A stretch of DNA of 24,132 nt from an uncultured Christensenellaceae bacterium. GTDB taxonomy: Bacteria > Bacillota > Clostridia > Christensenellales > UBA3700. The notes under the pieces were generated by a model. The model was given only the letters and a program-made list of their open reading frames with translations, did no database searches and was not told the DNA's origin. Positions 15,135 through 23,615 of the stretch are shown here, in pieces (position 1 is the first letter of the stretch; each line of letters opens with the position of its first letter). The stretch spans positions 1-24,132 of the forward strand of contig CAJUOK010000024.1 of the NCBI GenBank assembly GCA_910588015.1. The letters run 5' to 3'. Both the position numbers and the translations under genes were made by a program.

Positions 15135-16670
15135 ATGACAAACGAAAAAGTATTGGTAATAGACTTCGGAGGTCAATACAATCAGCTTATCGCTAGAAGA
15201 GTAAGAGAACACAAAGTTTACTGCGAAATGTATCCTTACACAATTTCTATCGAGAAAATCAAGGCGTTGAATCCCATAGGTATCATATTTACCGGAGGTC
15301 CCAACAGCGTTTACGCAGACGGCGCGCCGCGCGTAGATAAAGAGATATTTGAGTTGGGAATACCCGTGTTGGGCATTTGCTACGGATGTCAGCTTATTGC
15401 TCACACGCTCGGCGGAAAGGTCGAGCACGCCGATAAGAGCGAATACGGCAGACGTAAAGCCGAGTATCGCGTCGACAGTTTGCTTTTCAAGGGTCTGGAC
15501 AAAAACGGAGAATGTTGGATGAGTCACACCGACCACGTTACGCAATTGCCCGACGGTTTTAAATCGATAGCAGAGACCGACACTTGCAAAAACGCCGCGT
15601 TCGAAAACGTAGAAAAGCAGATTTACGGAATGCAGTATCATCCCGAAGTAATGCATACTCATCAAGGTTTGGATATGCTCAAGAACTTCTTATACAATAT
15701 CGTCAAGGCAAAGGGCGATTGGACTATGTCCAACTTTGTCAGCAAGTCTATAGCGGAACTCAAAGCCAAGATAGGCGATAAGAAAGTGCTTTGCGCTTTT
15801 AGCGGCGGCGTAGATTCGGCAGTTGCAGCCACGCTTATTCACAAAGCGGTGGGAGACAATTTGACTTGTATTTTCGTAGACCACGGTCTTTTGAGAAAGA
15901 ACGAAGCGCAGGAAGTTATGCGCGTATTCAAAGAAGATATGGGAATGAACGTCATACTCGCCGACGCGTCTGAGAGATTCTTGAAAAAACTTCAAGGAGT
16001 GCGCGAACCCGAAAAGAAGAGAAAAATCATCGGCAAAGAATTTATCGACGTTTTTGAGATAGAAGCAAAGAAGATAGGCGCGGTGGATTATCTTGTGCAA
16101 GGCACGATATATCCCGACGTAATAGAGTCTGGATTGGGCAGCAGCGCCGTTATCAAATCGCACCACAACGTGGGCGGATTGCCTAGCGTTGTCAACTTCA
16201 AAGAAATTGTAGAGCCGCTTCGCGATTTGTTTAAGGACGAGGTGCGCAAAGTTGGCTTTGAGCTTGGTTTGCCGCACGACGTCGTAATGCGTCAGCCTTT
16301 CCCCGGACCGGGACTTGCTATAAGAATTATAGGCAATATCACCAAGAAAAAACTTGCCATATTGCGCGACGCCGACTATATTTTCAGAGAAGAGGTCAAA
16401 CTCAACGGACTTTCCGATAAGATTTGGCAATATTTCGCAGTGCTCACCAATATGCGAAGCGTGGGCGTAATGGGCGACTTTAGAACATACGATTACACGT
16501 TGGTATTGAGAGCCGTCACGTCCGTCGACGCAATGACAGCAGATTGGGCTAGAATACCAGACGACGTACTCGAGAAAATTTCCACGAGAATAGTCAACGA
16601 AGTGGGACATATCAACAGAGTAGTCTACGATATTACTTCCAAACCGCCGGCTACTATAGAGTGGGAATAA
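15135..16670 (+). CDS. guaA: GMP synthase (glutamine-hydrolysing)
   Basis: Converts XMP to GMP with ATP and glutamine. I choose the ATG at 15135 (511 residues) over an in-frame TTG at 15129: AAAGGAG (15118-15124) is 10 bases from the ATG but only 4 from the TTG. The class I glutamine amidotransferase domain (about 1-195) has the nucleophile C82 in GICYGCQL and His/Glu in QYHPEV. The ATP pyrophosphatase domain has the P-loop SGGVDS (223-228). The C-terminal dimerisation domain ends in the family-typical KPPATIEWE. Full length and intact. It starts 60 bases after the ATPase gene with no visible terminator between. purA follows, so both exits from IMP lie side by side; guaB and purB are not present. 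Confidence 0.97.
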   Translation: MTNEKVLVIDFGGQYNQLIARRVREHKVYCEMYPYTISIEKIKALNPIGIIFTGGPNSVYADGAPRVDKEIFELGIPVLGICYGCQLIAHTLGGKVEHADKSEYGRRKAEYRVDSLLFKGLDKNGECWMSHTDHVTQLPDGFKSIAETDTCKNAAFENVEKQIYGMQYHPEVMHTHQGLDMLKNFLYNIVKAKGDWTMSNFVSKSIAELKAKIGDKKVLCAFSGGVDSAVAATLIHKAVGDNLTCIFVDHGLLRKNEAQEVMRVFKEDMGMNVILADASERFLKKLQGVREPEKKRKIIGKEFIDVFEIEAKKIGAVDYLVQGTIYPDVIESGLGSSAVIKSHHNVGGLPSVVNFKEIVEPLRDLFKDEVRKVGFELGLPHDVVMRQPFPGPGLAIRIIGNITKKKLAILRDADYIFREEVKLNGLSDKIWQYFAVLTNMRSVGVMGDFRTYDYTLVLRAVTSVDAMTADWARIPDDVLEKISTRIVNEVGHINRVVYDITSKPPATIEWE

Positions 16671-16711
16671 GCAATATTTCCAAAACGTAAATATCATAGT
16701 GATAAATAGAT

Positions 16712-16755
16712 AAAATATCGCGTTTGCCAAAGGACGAAGATATATGCGATATTTA
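16712..16755 (+). promoter_or_regulatory. Long-loop stem in the guaA-purA spacer
   Basis: AAATATCGC (16713-16721) and GCGATATTT (16746-16754) are perfect 9-base complements around a 24-base loop. No T tract follows in the usual position, so termination is not supported. It could be an mRNA structure or a DNA-binding site. Confidence 0.4.
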
Positions 16756-16775
16756 AGTACAAAACAACAAGTAAA

Positions 16776-16796
16776 TTCGCCGAAAGCGAAAAGGAG
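16776..16796 (+). promoter_or_regulatory. Hairpin abutting the purA ribosome-binding site
   Basis: TTCGC (16776-16780) pairs with GCGAA (16786-16790) over the loop CGAAA. The Shine-Dalgarno AAGGAG (16791-16796) begins at the very next base. The stem leaves the site exposed, so it may keep the leader open or act as a small translational element. Confidence 0.4.
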
Positions 16797-16804
16797 AATA
16801 TAAA

Positions 16805-18094
16805 ATGTTAACAGCAATAGTAGGAATCAACTGGGGTGACGAAGGCAAAGGCAGAATGGTCGACTTGGTGTCGAGCGATTACGACGTCGTGGTCAGATAT
16901 CAAGGCGGCAACAACGCGGGACATACGGTTATCAATCATCTCGGTAAGTTTATTCTCAATCTTATTCCGTCGGGAATATTGCGTCCCGAAGTTGTCAACG
17001 TTATGGGCAACGGTATGGTAATAGATATGCAACACCTTGTCGGCGAAATGGGCAGACTTACGGAAAAGGGCGTTAAAATAACTCCCGAAAACCTCAAGAT
17101 AAGTTCGCGCGCCGTAATATGTATGCCTTATCACGTCAGACAGGACTGTCTTGAAGAAGACAGATTGGGAGACGCAAAGTACGGTTCTACACGAAGAGGA
17201 ATTGCGCCCGTATACGGCGACAAATACCTCAAGAAGATAATAATGATGGGAGATTTGTTCCATCCTCAAGCGTTGAGAAAGAGAATCGAGGGTATTGTCG
17301 AATGGAAAAATCTCTTCATCGAAAAGGCTTACGGCTCCAATAAAATAGAAGTAGACGAAATAATGAACTGGCTTGAGGAATACGGCAACAAGCTAAAACC
17401 ATTTGTTTGCAACACAGGCGAGTTTTTGGACGAGAGTCTCAAGGCGGGCAAGAAAGTCGTATTCGAGGCGCAGTTGGGCGCGTTGAGAGATATCGATTTC
17501 GGTATCAATCCCTATACTTCTTCTTCCAATACGATAGCGGCTTACGCTCCTATCGGCGCGGGTATTCCTAAATATAGACTCGACAACGTATTCGGTATTA
17601 TGAAAGCTTACAGTTCCTGCGTGGGAGAAGGACCTTTCACGGTCGAGATGTTCGGCTCGGAAGCCGAAGAATTGAGAGCGGCGGGCGGAGAATACGGCGC
17701 GGCTACGGGCAGACCGAGAAGAGTTGGCGCGTTCGACGTCGTTGCTTCCAAATATGGCGTGGAAATGCAAGGCGCGACAGAACTTGCGCTTACAAAGCTC
17801 GACGTGCTTTCTTATATGAAGAAAATCCCCGTATGCGTCGCATACAAAGTCGGAGACAATGTCACAACGTCTTTCCCGAGCGGAGAAGAGTTGCGTATAG
17901 CCACTCCGATATTCGAGTATATGGACGGATGGAATTGCGATATATCTTCTTGCAGAAAGCCAAGCGATTTGCCAAAGCAGGCGCTTGATTATATCGCATA
18001 TCTCGAAAAGGCTGTGGGCTGTCCGATAACTTACGTTTCCGTAGGCGCGGAGAGAGAAGAATACGTCGTTATGAAAGAGAGCAAAATCAAATAA
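16805..18094 (+). CDS. purA: Adenylosuccinate synthase, divergent
   Basis: GTP-dependent joining of IMP and aspartate to adenylosuccinate, the first step of the AMP branch. Its 429 residues are normal. The catalytic P-loop WGDEGKG (D12) and GGNNAGHT (H40) are intact, as are GSTRRGIAPVYGDK, TGRPRR, LTKLDV and the C-terminal LPKQALDYIAYLE. The IMP-binding segment usually read as FEGAQGTLLDIDHG is instead FEAQLGALRDIDFG (220-233). Aligned without a gap, the conserved Gln is replaced by Leu224, and the following GGVATGSG stretch is AYAPIGAG. The protein is therefore from a divergent PurA branch. D12 argues against the phage PurZ-type enzyme, and I see no second purA. AAGGAG at 16791-16796 supports the ATG at 16805. 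Confidence 0.93.
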   Translation: MLTAIVGINWGDEGKGRMVDLVSSDYDVVVRYQGGNNAGHTVINHLGKFILNLIPSGILRPEVVNVMGNGMVIDMQHLVGEMGRLTEKGVKITPENLKISSRAVICMPYHVRQDCLEEDRLGDAKYGSTRRGIAPVYGDKYLKKIIMMGDLFHPQALRKRIEGIVEWKNLFIEKAYGSNKIEVDEIMNWLEEYGNKLKPFVCNTGEFLDESLKAGKKVVFEAQLGALRDIDFGINPYTSSSNTIAAYAPIGAGIPKYRLDNVFGIMKAYSSCVGEGPFTVEMFGSEAEELRAAGGEYGAATGRPRRVGAFDVVASKYGVEMQGATELALTKLDVLSYMKKIPVCVAYKVGDNVTTSFPSGEELRIATPIFEYMDGWNCDISSCRKPSDLPKQALDYIAYLEKAVGCPITYVSVGAEREEYVVMKESKIK

Positions 18095-18127
18095 TATATT
18101 ATATTGATATTTATATTGAGGTAAAAG

Positions 18128-19306
18128 ATGAAGATAAACACAAATTTTTTGAACTTAAAAGACAGCTATCTGTTTTCGACGGTAGCTAAAAAGATAAAGG
18201 AATTTCAATCCGCCAATCCGGGCGTAAAAGTATATAGATTGGGTATCGGCGACGTTACGTTGCCGCTTGTTCCCGCAGTCACGGAGGCAATGCGCAAGGC
18301 TGTCGACGAGATGGGAGTCAAGGAGACTTTCCGCGGTTACGGTCCCGAACAAGGACACGACTTTTTGCGCGAGGCGGTTGCAAATTATTATGCTGAAAAG
18401 GCAGTAAAAGTATCTTCCGACGAGATATTCATAAGCGACGGAGCAAAGAGCGATTTGGGAAATATTCTGGATATACTTGACCCGTCCGACAAAGTGCTTA
18501 TTCCCGACCCTGTGTATCCGGCTTACGTAGACACAAATATTATGGCAGGAAGAAAGATAGACACCGCGCTAGGCAACCAAAGCAATAGCTTCAAGCCGAT
18601 GCCCGACGAAAATTATAAGGCTGATATAATTTATATCTGTTCTCCCAACAATCCGACGGGTTCTGTCTACACTCGCGACGAACTCAAAGCTTGGGTAGAT
18701 TATGCCAACAGACAAAATGCTTTGATAATCTTCGACTGTGCTTACGAGGCTTTTGTCGGAGACGAGAATTTGCCGACGAGCATATTCCAAATCGACGGCG
18801 CGAGAACTTGCGCTATAGAGTTCTGTTCGTTTTCCAAGACGGCAGGTTTTACCGGCACAAGATGCGGTTATACCGTTGTTCCGCAAGAGCTTGCTTTCGA
18901 CGGAGTAAAAGTCAATTCGCTTTGGAACAGACGTCAATGCACCAAGTTCAACGGCGTGCCTTACATAGTTCAGCGCGGCGCGGAAGCGGTATTTTCACCC
19001 GAAGGTCGCAAACAGATAGCGGCAAATATAGCCTATTATAAAGAAAACGCGCGCATTATACACGAAGCGTTGCAACAAAAAGGCATATGGCATATCGGAG
19101 GCGTAAATTCTCCGTATATATGGCTCAAATGTCCCGACGGTATGACGAGCTGGCAATATTTTGACCATTTGCTCACCAAAGCCAACGTGGTCGGCACGCC
19201 AGGTTCGGGATTCGGCGAAATGGGCGAGGGCTATTTCAGACTGACGGCTTTCGGCGATAGAGAAACCACGCTCGAGGCAGTCAAGAGAATATTGCAATTT
19301 AGCTGA
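18128..19306 (+). CDS. dapL: LL-diaminopimelate aminotransferase
   Basis: PLP-dependent, fold type I aminotransferase that converts tetrahydrodipicolinate directly to LL-diaminopimelate with glutamate, bypassing the succinyl or acetyl steps of lysine and cell-wall synthesis. The 392-residue length fits DapL (about 400-410). The N-terminus YLFSTVAKKI, then YRLGIGDVTLPL, and the RGYGPEQGHDFLREA block are characteristic. The PLP lysine is K237 in SFSKTAGFTGTRCGY, with Asn in SPNNPTGS and Tyr in DCAYEAF. GAGGT at 18119 precedes the ATG. The gene follows purA by 33 bases and precedes nth by 15 bases, so it may be co-transcribed with both. Confidence 0.96.
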   Translation: MKINTNFLNLKDSYLFSTVAKKIKEFQSANPGVKVYRLGIGDVTLPLVPAVTEAMRKAVDEMGVKETFRGYGPEQGHDFLREAVANYYAEKAVKVSSDEIFISDGAKSDLGNILDILDPSDKVLIPDPVYPAYVDTNIMAGRKIDTALGNQSNSFKPMPDENYKADIIYICSPNNPTGSVYTRDELKAWVDYANRQNALIIFDCAYEAFVGDENLPTSIFQIDGARTCAIEFCSFSKTAGFTGTRCGYTVVPQELAFDGVKVNSLWNRRQCTKFNGVPYIVQRGAEAVFSPEGRKQIAANIAYYKENARIIHEALQQKGIWHIGGVNSPYIWLKCPDGMTSWQYFDHLLTKANVVGTPGSGFGEMGEGYFRLTAFGDRETTLEAVKRILQFS

Positions 19307-19321
19307 TAGGCGCGATTTATT

Positions 19322-19963
19322 ATGGCAAAAAAATTCGACTCCGAAGAAATAAAAGATATGCTTGACAAGCTCGAACAAATGCATCCCCAAGCAGAATGCG
19401 AGCTTGAATACGGCACGCCGTTTCAATTGCTTGTCGCGGTAATACTGTCGGCGCAATGCACGGATAAGAGAGTCAATTTGGTCACGCAAAAACTGTTCAA
19501 AATTTATTCCACTCCCGAAGATTTTGCAGAGCTTGAGGAAGAGCAACTTGCGCCGTATATTTTTTCTTGCGGATTTTATCGCAACAAGGCAAAGAATATA
19601 ATATCGGCAAGCCGAGATATAATGACGAAATTCGGCGGCGAGGTTCCCTCGACGATAGAAGAGCTTATGACTCTTGCGGGCGTGGGTAAGAAAACCGCCA
19701 ACGTGGTGTATTCCGTGGCGTTCGGCGGCGACGCGATAGCCGTGGACACTCACGTTTTAAGGCTTGCCAACCGCATAGGTTTTTGCGACAGCGACGACCC
19801 TCTCAAAGTGGAAATGGCTCTTATGCAAGCCATTCCCAAAGAGTATTGGTCTCACGCTCATCATCTATTGATACATCACGGAAGATATACCTGTTCTTCG
19901 CGAAAGCCAAACTGCGGAGAATGTAGGATATGCGACTATTGCAAGTTCTATACGGGTTGTTGA
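19322..19963 (+). CDS. nth: Endonuclease III (DNA glycosylase/AP lyase)
   Basis: Base-excision repair enzyme that removes oxidised pyrimidines and cuts the abasic site. At 213 residues it matches E. coli Nth (211). The helix-hairpin-helix LAGVGKKTANVV carries the catalytic Lys (K124), and the GGDAIAVDTHV segment carries the catalytic Asp (D142). The C-terminal [4Fe-4S] loop has the exact spacing C191-x6-C198-x2-C201-x5-C207. All residues needed for activity are present. The Shine-Dalgarno site is weak, and the start lies 15 bases after dapL, suggesting coupling. Its place beside metabolic genes has no obvious functional meaning. Confidence 0.97.
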   Translation: MAKKFDSEEIKDMLDKLEQMHPQAECELEYGTPFQLLVAVILSAQCTDKRVNLVTQKLFKIYSTPEDFAELEEEQLAPYIFSCGFYRNKAKNIISASRDIMTKFGGEVPSTIEELMTLAGVGKKTANVVYSVAFGGDAIAVDTHVLRLANRIGFCDSDDPLKVEMALMQAIPKEYWSHAHHLLIHHGRYTCSSRKPNCGECRICDYCKFYTGC

Positions 19964-20017
19964 ACAGTAAATCGAGAATTATAAATAATCCACAAGTTAA
20001 TTTAGGCAGGTGATTAT

Positions 20018-20833
20018 ATGAACAAACTTTTAAAAATATACGAAGTGGCTCCAAAGGTAAAAAAATACGTCGTGCATACGCCCGTCGTGTCGAAGCACTG
20101 CTTGCCGGGACAGTTCGTAATCGTTATAGTCGAAGAAGGAGGAGAGAGAGTTCCGTTTACGATATGCGACTATGACAAAGAGCGAGAGACGATAACTTTG
20201 CTTGTGCAGGAAGTGGGATATTCCACTCACAGAATGGCATTGCTCAAAGAGGGCGACGAGCTTTACGCTTTGGTCGGACCGTTGGGTAATCCGACGGATT
20301 TGGACGAGTACGAAAATCTCGTGCTGGTAGGCGGCGGCATAGGTTGCGCGGTAATTTATCCGCAGGCAAAACTCCGCAAACAAAAGGGATTGAAAAGCAA
20401 CGTTATTATGGGAGCGAGGACAAAAGATTTGCTCTTTGATATTGACGAATTCCAAGCCAATTGCGAAAACGTCTATATATCGACAGACGACGGCTCGATG
20501 GGAACCAAAGGTTTTGTCACCACCGTATTGCAAGAGAGAATCGACGCGGGCGACAAGATAGACTGCGTGCTTGTGGTAGGTCCTATGATAATGATGAAGA
20601 ACGTCAGCGAACTGACGAGAAAATATAACATTCCCACGGTAGTATCGATGAACACGATTATGGTAGACGGCACGGGAATGTGCGGCGGATGCCGACTGAG
20701 CGTTGACGGAAAGACCAAATACGCTTGCGTAGACGGTCCGGAATTCGACGGTCACAAAGTTGATTTCGACGAAGCTATGACGAGGTCGAAATTTTATAGA
20801 GAACACGAGCAAAAATGCAATTTGAGAGGTTGA
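20018..20833 (+). CDS. nfnA: NADH-dependent ferredoxin:NADP+ oxidoreductase, small subunit
   Basis: FAD and [2Fe-2S] subunit of the electron-bifurcating transhydrogenase NfnAB, related to the dihydroorotate dehydrogenase electron-transfer subunit and to sulfide dehydrogenase SudB. It has 271 residues. The N-terminal flavin-binding barrel has the RVPFTICDYD segment (about 48-57). The pyridine-nucleotide domain has VLVGGGIGCAVIYP and VVGPMIMM. The cluster-binding C-terminal part has GMCGGCRLS, then YACVDGPEFDGHKVDF. The AGGTGAT site (about 20010-20016) precedes the ATG. It ends 4 bases before nfnB. Without the partner gene it could be misread as PyrK; the neighbour decides the call. Confidence 0.92.
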   Translation: MNKLLKIYEVAPKVKKYVVHTPVVSKHCLPGQFVIVIVEEGGERVPFTICDYDKERETITLLVQEVGYSTHRMALLKEGDELYALVGPLGNPTDLDEYENLVLVGGGIGCAVIYPQAKLRKQKGLKSNVIMGARTKDLLFDIDEFQANCENVYISTDDGSMGTKGFVTTVLQERIDAGDKIDCVLVVGPMIMMKNVSELTRKYNIPTVVSMNTIMVDGTGMCGGCRLSVDGKTKYACVDGPEFDGHKVDFDEAMTRSKFYREHEQKCNLRG

Positions 20834-20837
20834 TAGT

Positions 20838-22223
20838 ATGAACAACGCACCAAGAAACAAGACGTTGCACCAATCGGCGCAGGAAAGAATACGCAATTTC
20901 AAAGAAGTTAATCTCGGTTTTGACGACGCTCTTATGATGGAAGAGGCGACGAGATGTATCAATTGCAAAAATGCTCCTTGCCGTACGGGATGTCCCGTAG
21001 GCATAGATATTCCCGCTTTCATACACTGTCTTACTCAAAACGATAAGGACGGAGCTTTGGACGTTATCAGCAAGTCTTCGCTTTTGCCGGCTATATGCGG
21101 AAGAGTATGTCCGCAGGAAAACCAGTGCGAAGGCAAATGTATTCGCAAAGCAAAGTTGGGCGGCAGCGTAGCAATAGGCGCGCTCGAGAGATATGTCGGC
21201 GATTACGGACTTCAAAAGGGCACTGCGCATATGCGCGCTCCCAAGCTCAACGGAAAGAGCGTTGCGGTGATAGGCAGCGGACCGGCGGGATTGGCTTGCG
21301 CGGCAGATTGCGCGCAGGCGGGATTCAAAGTGACGGTATTCGAGGCATTTCACAAGGCGGGCGGCGTGTTGGTATACGGCATACCCGAATTCAGATTGCC
21401 CAAGGACGACGTCGTAGCCAAAGAGATAGACAAGCTCAAAGCTTTGGGCGTTGAATTTAGGCTCAACACAGTCGTGGGAAAAGCTGTAACTTTTGAGGAA
21501 CTCAAAGAGCAGTATGACGCGATATTTATCGGCACGGGCGCAGGGCTTCCTATGTTTATGAATATTCCGGGAGAAAATCTCAACGGCGTGTCTTCCGCCA
21601 ACGAGCTATTGACAAGAGCCAACCTTATGCAGGCTTATAAAGAAGACGCTGTTACTCCTATATATTGCGGCAAATCTATCGCAGTCATAGGCGCGGGCAA
21701 CGTGGCAATGGACGCGGCGCGCACAGCCAAGAGAATAGGCGGCGGCGAAGTATACATAATCTATCGCAGAGGCAGAGAAGAGATGCCCGCAAGAGCTGAA
21801 GAAATCGACCACGCCGAGGAAGAGGGTATCAAATTGGTATTGCTCACCAATCCTGTGGAAATACTCGGCGAGGACGGAAAAGTCTGCGGTATCAAGTGCG
21901 TAAAGATGCAGTTGGGAGAACCGGACGCGTCGGGACGCAGAAGACCCGAACCGATTGAGGGAAGCGAATTCGTTATCCAAGTCGACCAAGTCGTCGTAGC
22001 GTTGGGCACGAGTCCCAATCCTCTTATTCGCAAAGCTTGCGAGGGTATGGAGTTCTCCAAAAAGGGTACTATAATAGTTGACGAAGAGACTATGCAGACG
22101 ACGGTAGACGGCATATATTCCGGCGGCGACGCAGTCACGGGCGCCGCAACGGTAATATTGGCTATGGGCGCGGGCAGACGCGCCGCAAAAGCTATTATAG
22201 AAAAGCTGACCGACCGCGCATAA
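20838..22223 (+). CDS. nfnB: NADH-dependent ferredoxin:NADP+ oxidoreductase, large subunit
   Basis: Flavin and iron-sulfur subunit of NfnAB, often annotated as a GltA-type glutamate synthase small chain. With NfnA it couples NADH and reduced ferredoxin to reduce two NADP+. It has 461 residues. The N-terminal cluster domain has CINCKNAPCRTGCP and then CGRVCPQENQCEGKC for two [4Fe-4S] clusters. FAD binds at VAVIGSGPAGLACA, the NADP site is IAVIGAGNVAMDAARTA, and the C-terminal FAD motif is GIYSGGDAVTGAATVILAM. No glutamate synthase large subunit is nearby, and the immediate nfnA neighbour supports the Nfn assignment. It likely supplies NADPH for biosynthesis in a fermentative anaerobe. Confidence 0.92.
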   Translation: MNNAPRNKTLHQSAQERIRNFKEVNLGFDDALMMEEATRCINCKNAPCRTGCPVGIDIPAFIHCLTQNDKDGALDVISKSSLLPAICGRVCPQENQCEGKCIRKAKLGGSVAIGALERYVGDYGLQKGTAHMRAPKLNGKSVAVIGSGPAGLACAADCAQAGFKVTVFEAFHKAGGVLVYGIPEFRLPKDDVVAKEIDKLKALGVEFRLNTVVGKAVTFEELKEQYDAIFIGTGAGLPMFMNIPGENLNGVSSANELLTRANLMQAYKEDAVTPIYCGKSIAVIGAGNVAMDAARTAKRIGGGEVYIIYRRGREEMPARAEEIDHAEEEGIKLVLLTNPVEILGEDGKVCGIKCVKMQLGEPDASGRRRPEPIEGSEFVIQVDQVVVALGTSPNPLIRKACEGMEFSKKGTIIVDEETMQTTVDGIYSGGDAVTGAATVILAMGAGRRAAKAIIEKLTDRA

Positions 22224-22305
22224 AATAGAGAAGCAAAATAAGATTAGGCTTAAATATTGCCGTCAAATAACACGGCGTAAATAAAGTCAAAAGTAGGATA
22301 AACAA

Positions 22306-23565
22306 ATGTTTTTAGACATAGCGACAATATTTGTAAAGGCAGGCAACGGCGGCGACGGTATCATATCTTTTCATACCGAAAAGTACGTTGCGCAGGGCGG
22401 TCCCGACGGCGGCGACGGCGGTAACGGCGGCGACGTGATATTCGTTGTGGACAAAAGCGCGTCCACGTTGATAGACTTCAAATTTGCCAAGCATTTCAGA
22501 GCGGAAAACGGCGAAAACGGCGGAGCAAAGAATTGCAAGGGAAAGAGCGGCAAGCCGCTTTATATCAAGGTTCCCAAGGGCACAGTTATCAAAGAAAAGA
22601 GCAGCGGCAATGCGCTTGCCGATATGTTTTATGACGACAGCGAATTTTTGTTGCAAAAAGGCGGACTGGGCGGCAAAGGTAACGCGCGTTTTGCCACAGC
22701 TCAACGCAAAGCGCCTAGATTCAGCCAACGCGGAGAAAAGACGCAGGAAATAGAATTGACTCTGGAACTCAAGACGATTGCCGACGTAGGCTTGGTAGGC
22801 TTCCCAAACGTGGGCAAATCGACGATATTGTCAGTCGTATCCGCGGCAAAACCCAAAATAGCAAATTATCATTTTACCACGCTTACGCCTAATTTGGGCG
22901 TTGTAAAATATTTTGACAGAGATTTCGTGCTTGCCGATATTCCGGGGCTTATCGAAGGGGCAAGCAACGGCGCGGGACTGGGACACAACTTTTTGCGACA
23001 CGTCGAGAGAGTGCGTTTGATTGTCCACGTTGTGGATATATCGGGCATAGAGGGGCGTAATCCTTTGGACGATTTTAATACTATCAACGGAGAGCTTGAA
23101 AATTATTCTTCGAGGCTTGCGTCGCTGCCTCAAATTGTCGTCGCCAACAAATGCGACTTGCTCGAAGACGATAGCGTAATCGAAGAATTCGAGAAGAGTA
23201 TCGGGCAAAAGGTAATAAGAGTTTCGGCAATATCCAACAGCGGAACAAAGGAAATGCTTTCGCAAATCGTCGATATGCTCGACACGTTGCCTCAAGCCGA
23301 GCCTATGCAGGTCGTGGAATTCGACGAAAATCGCAATGACAGCACGTCATATATAGTCACTGTCGACGAAGACGGCATTTTTGAAGTGCACGGAGGTCTT
23401 ATCAATATGTTGGTGCGCAACGTAGTGCTTGACGATTACGAGTCCTTCAGATATTTCCAAAAGACTTTGAAGGACAGAGGAGTTATAAAAGAACTTGTTA
23501 AGAACGGTTGCAAAGAGGGCAACACGGTGAGAATTGCTGACATAGAGTTTGATTTCGTCGAATAA
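22306..23565 (+). CDS. obgE: Obg-family GTPase
   Basis: Essential GTPase of large ribosomal subunit assembly and stress response. It has 419 residues in three parts: the glycine-rich Obg fold (1 to about 158; many GGDGG turns, such as GNGGDG and QGGPDGGDGGNGGD); the GTPase domain with G1 GFPNVGKST (165-173), G3 DIPGLIEGA, G4 NKCD and a G5 SA motif; and the C-terminal OCT domain (about 345-419) found in Gram-positive Obg proteins. The ATG at 22306 follows AGGA. The 82-base gap after nfnB has a 5-bp hairpin GCCGT/ACGGC (22259-22276) but no terminator. The usual upstream neighbours rplU-rpmA are not here. Confidence 0.97.
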   Translation: MFLDIATIFVKAGNGGDGIISFHTEKYVAQGGPDGGDGGNGGDVIFVVDKSASTLIDFKFAKHFRAENGENGGAKNCKGKSGKPLYIKVPKGTVIKEKSSGNALADMFYDDSEFLLQKGGLGGKGNARFATAQRKAPRFSQRGEKTQEIELTLELKTIADVGLVGFPNVGKSTILSVVSAAKPKIANYHFTTLTPNLGVVKYFDRDFVLADIPGLIEGASNGAGLGHNFLRHVERVRLIVHVVDISGIEGRNPLDDFNTINGELENYSSRLASLPQIVVANKCDLLEDDSVIEEFEKSIGQKVIRVSAISNSGTKEMLSQIVDMLDTLPQAEPMQVVEFDENRNDSTSYIVTVDEDGIFEVHGGLINMLVRNVVLDDYESFRYFQKTLKDRGVIKELVKNGCKEGNTVRIADIEFDFVE

Positions 23566-23615
23566 AATTGACATAGTTTATTGCAGAAAAAGAAGAAAGA
23601 TATAAGGAGTACGAT

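Noticed and set aside
16671..16804. Purine riboswitch between guaA and purA
   Set aside because: I cannot find the conserved three-way-junction sequences of the purine class; only simple hairpins are present.
15690..16817. Antisense open frame of 375 codons opposite guaA
   Set aside because: Shadow of guaA; no recognisable domain, no ribosome site and low-complexity Arg/His/Tyr-rich translation.
16805..18094. PurZ-type enzyme for 2-aminoadenine synthesis
   Set aside because: PurZ lacks the catalytic Asp of the P-loop; here WGDEGKG with D12 is intact, and guaA and core genes surround it.
20018..20833. Dihydroorotate dehydrogenase electron-transfer subunit PyrK
   Set aside because: No pyrD is adjacent, and the partner gene 4 bases downstream is the NfnB/SudA-type subunit.
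20030..21022. Antisense open frame of 330 codons opposite nfnA/nfnB
   Set aside because: Spans two real genes and has no motif or promoter of its own.
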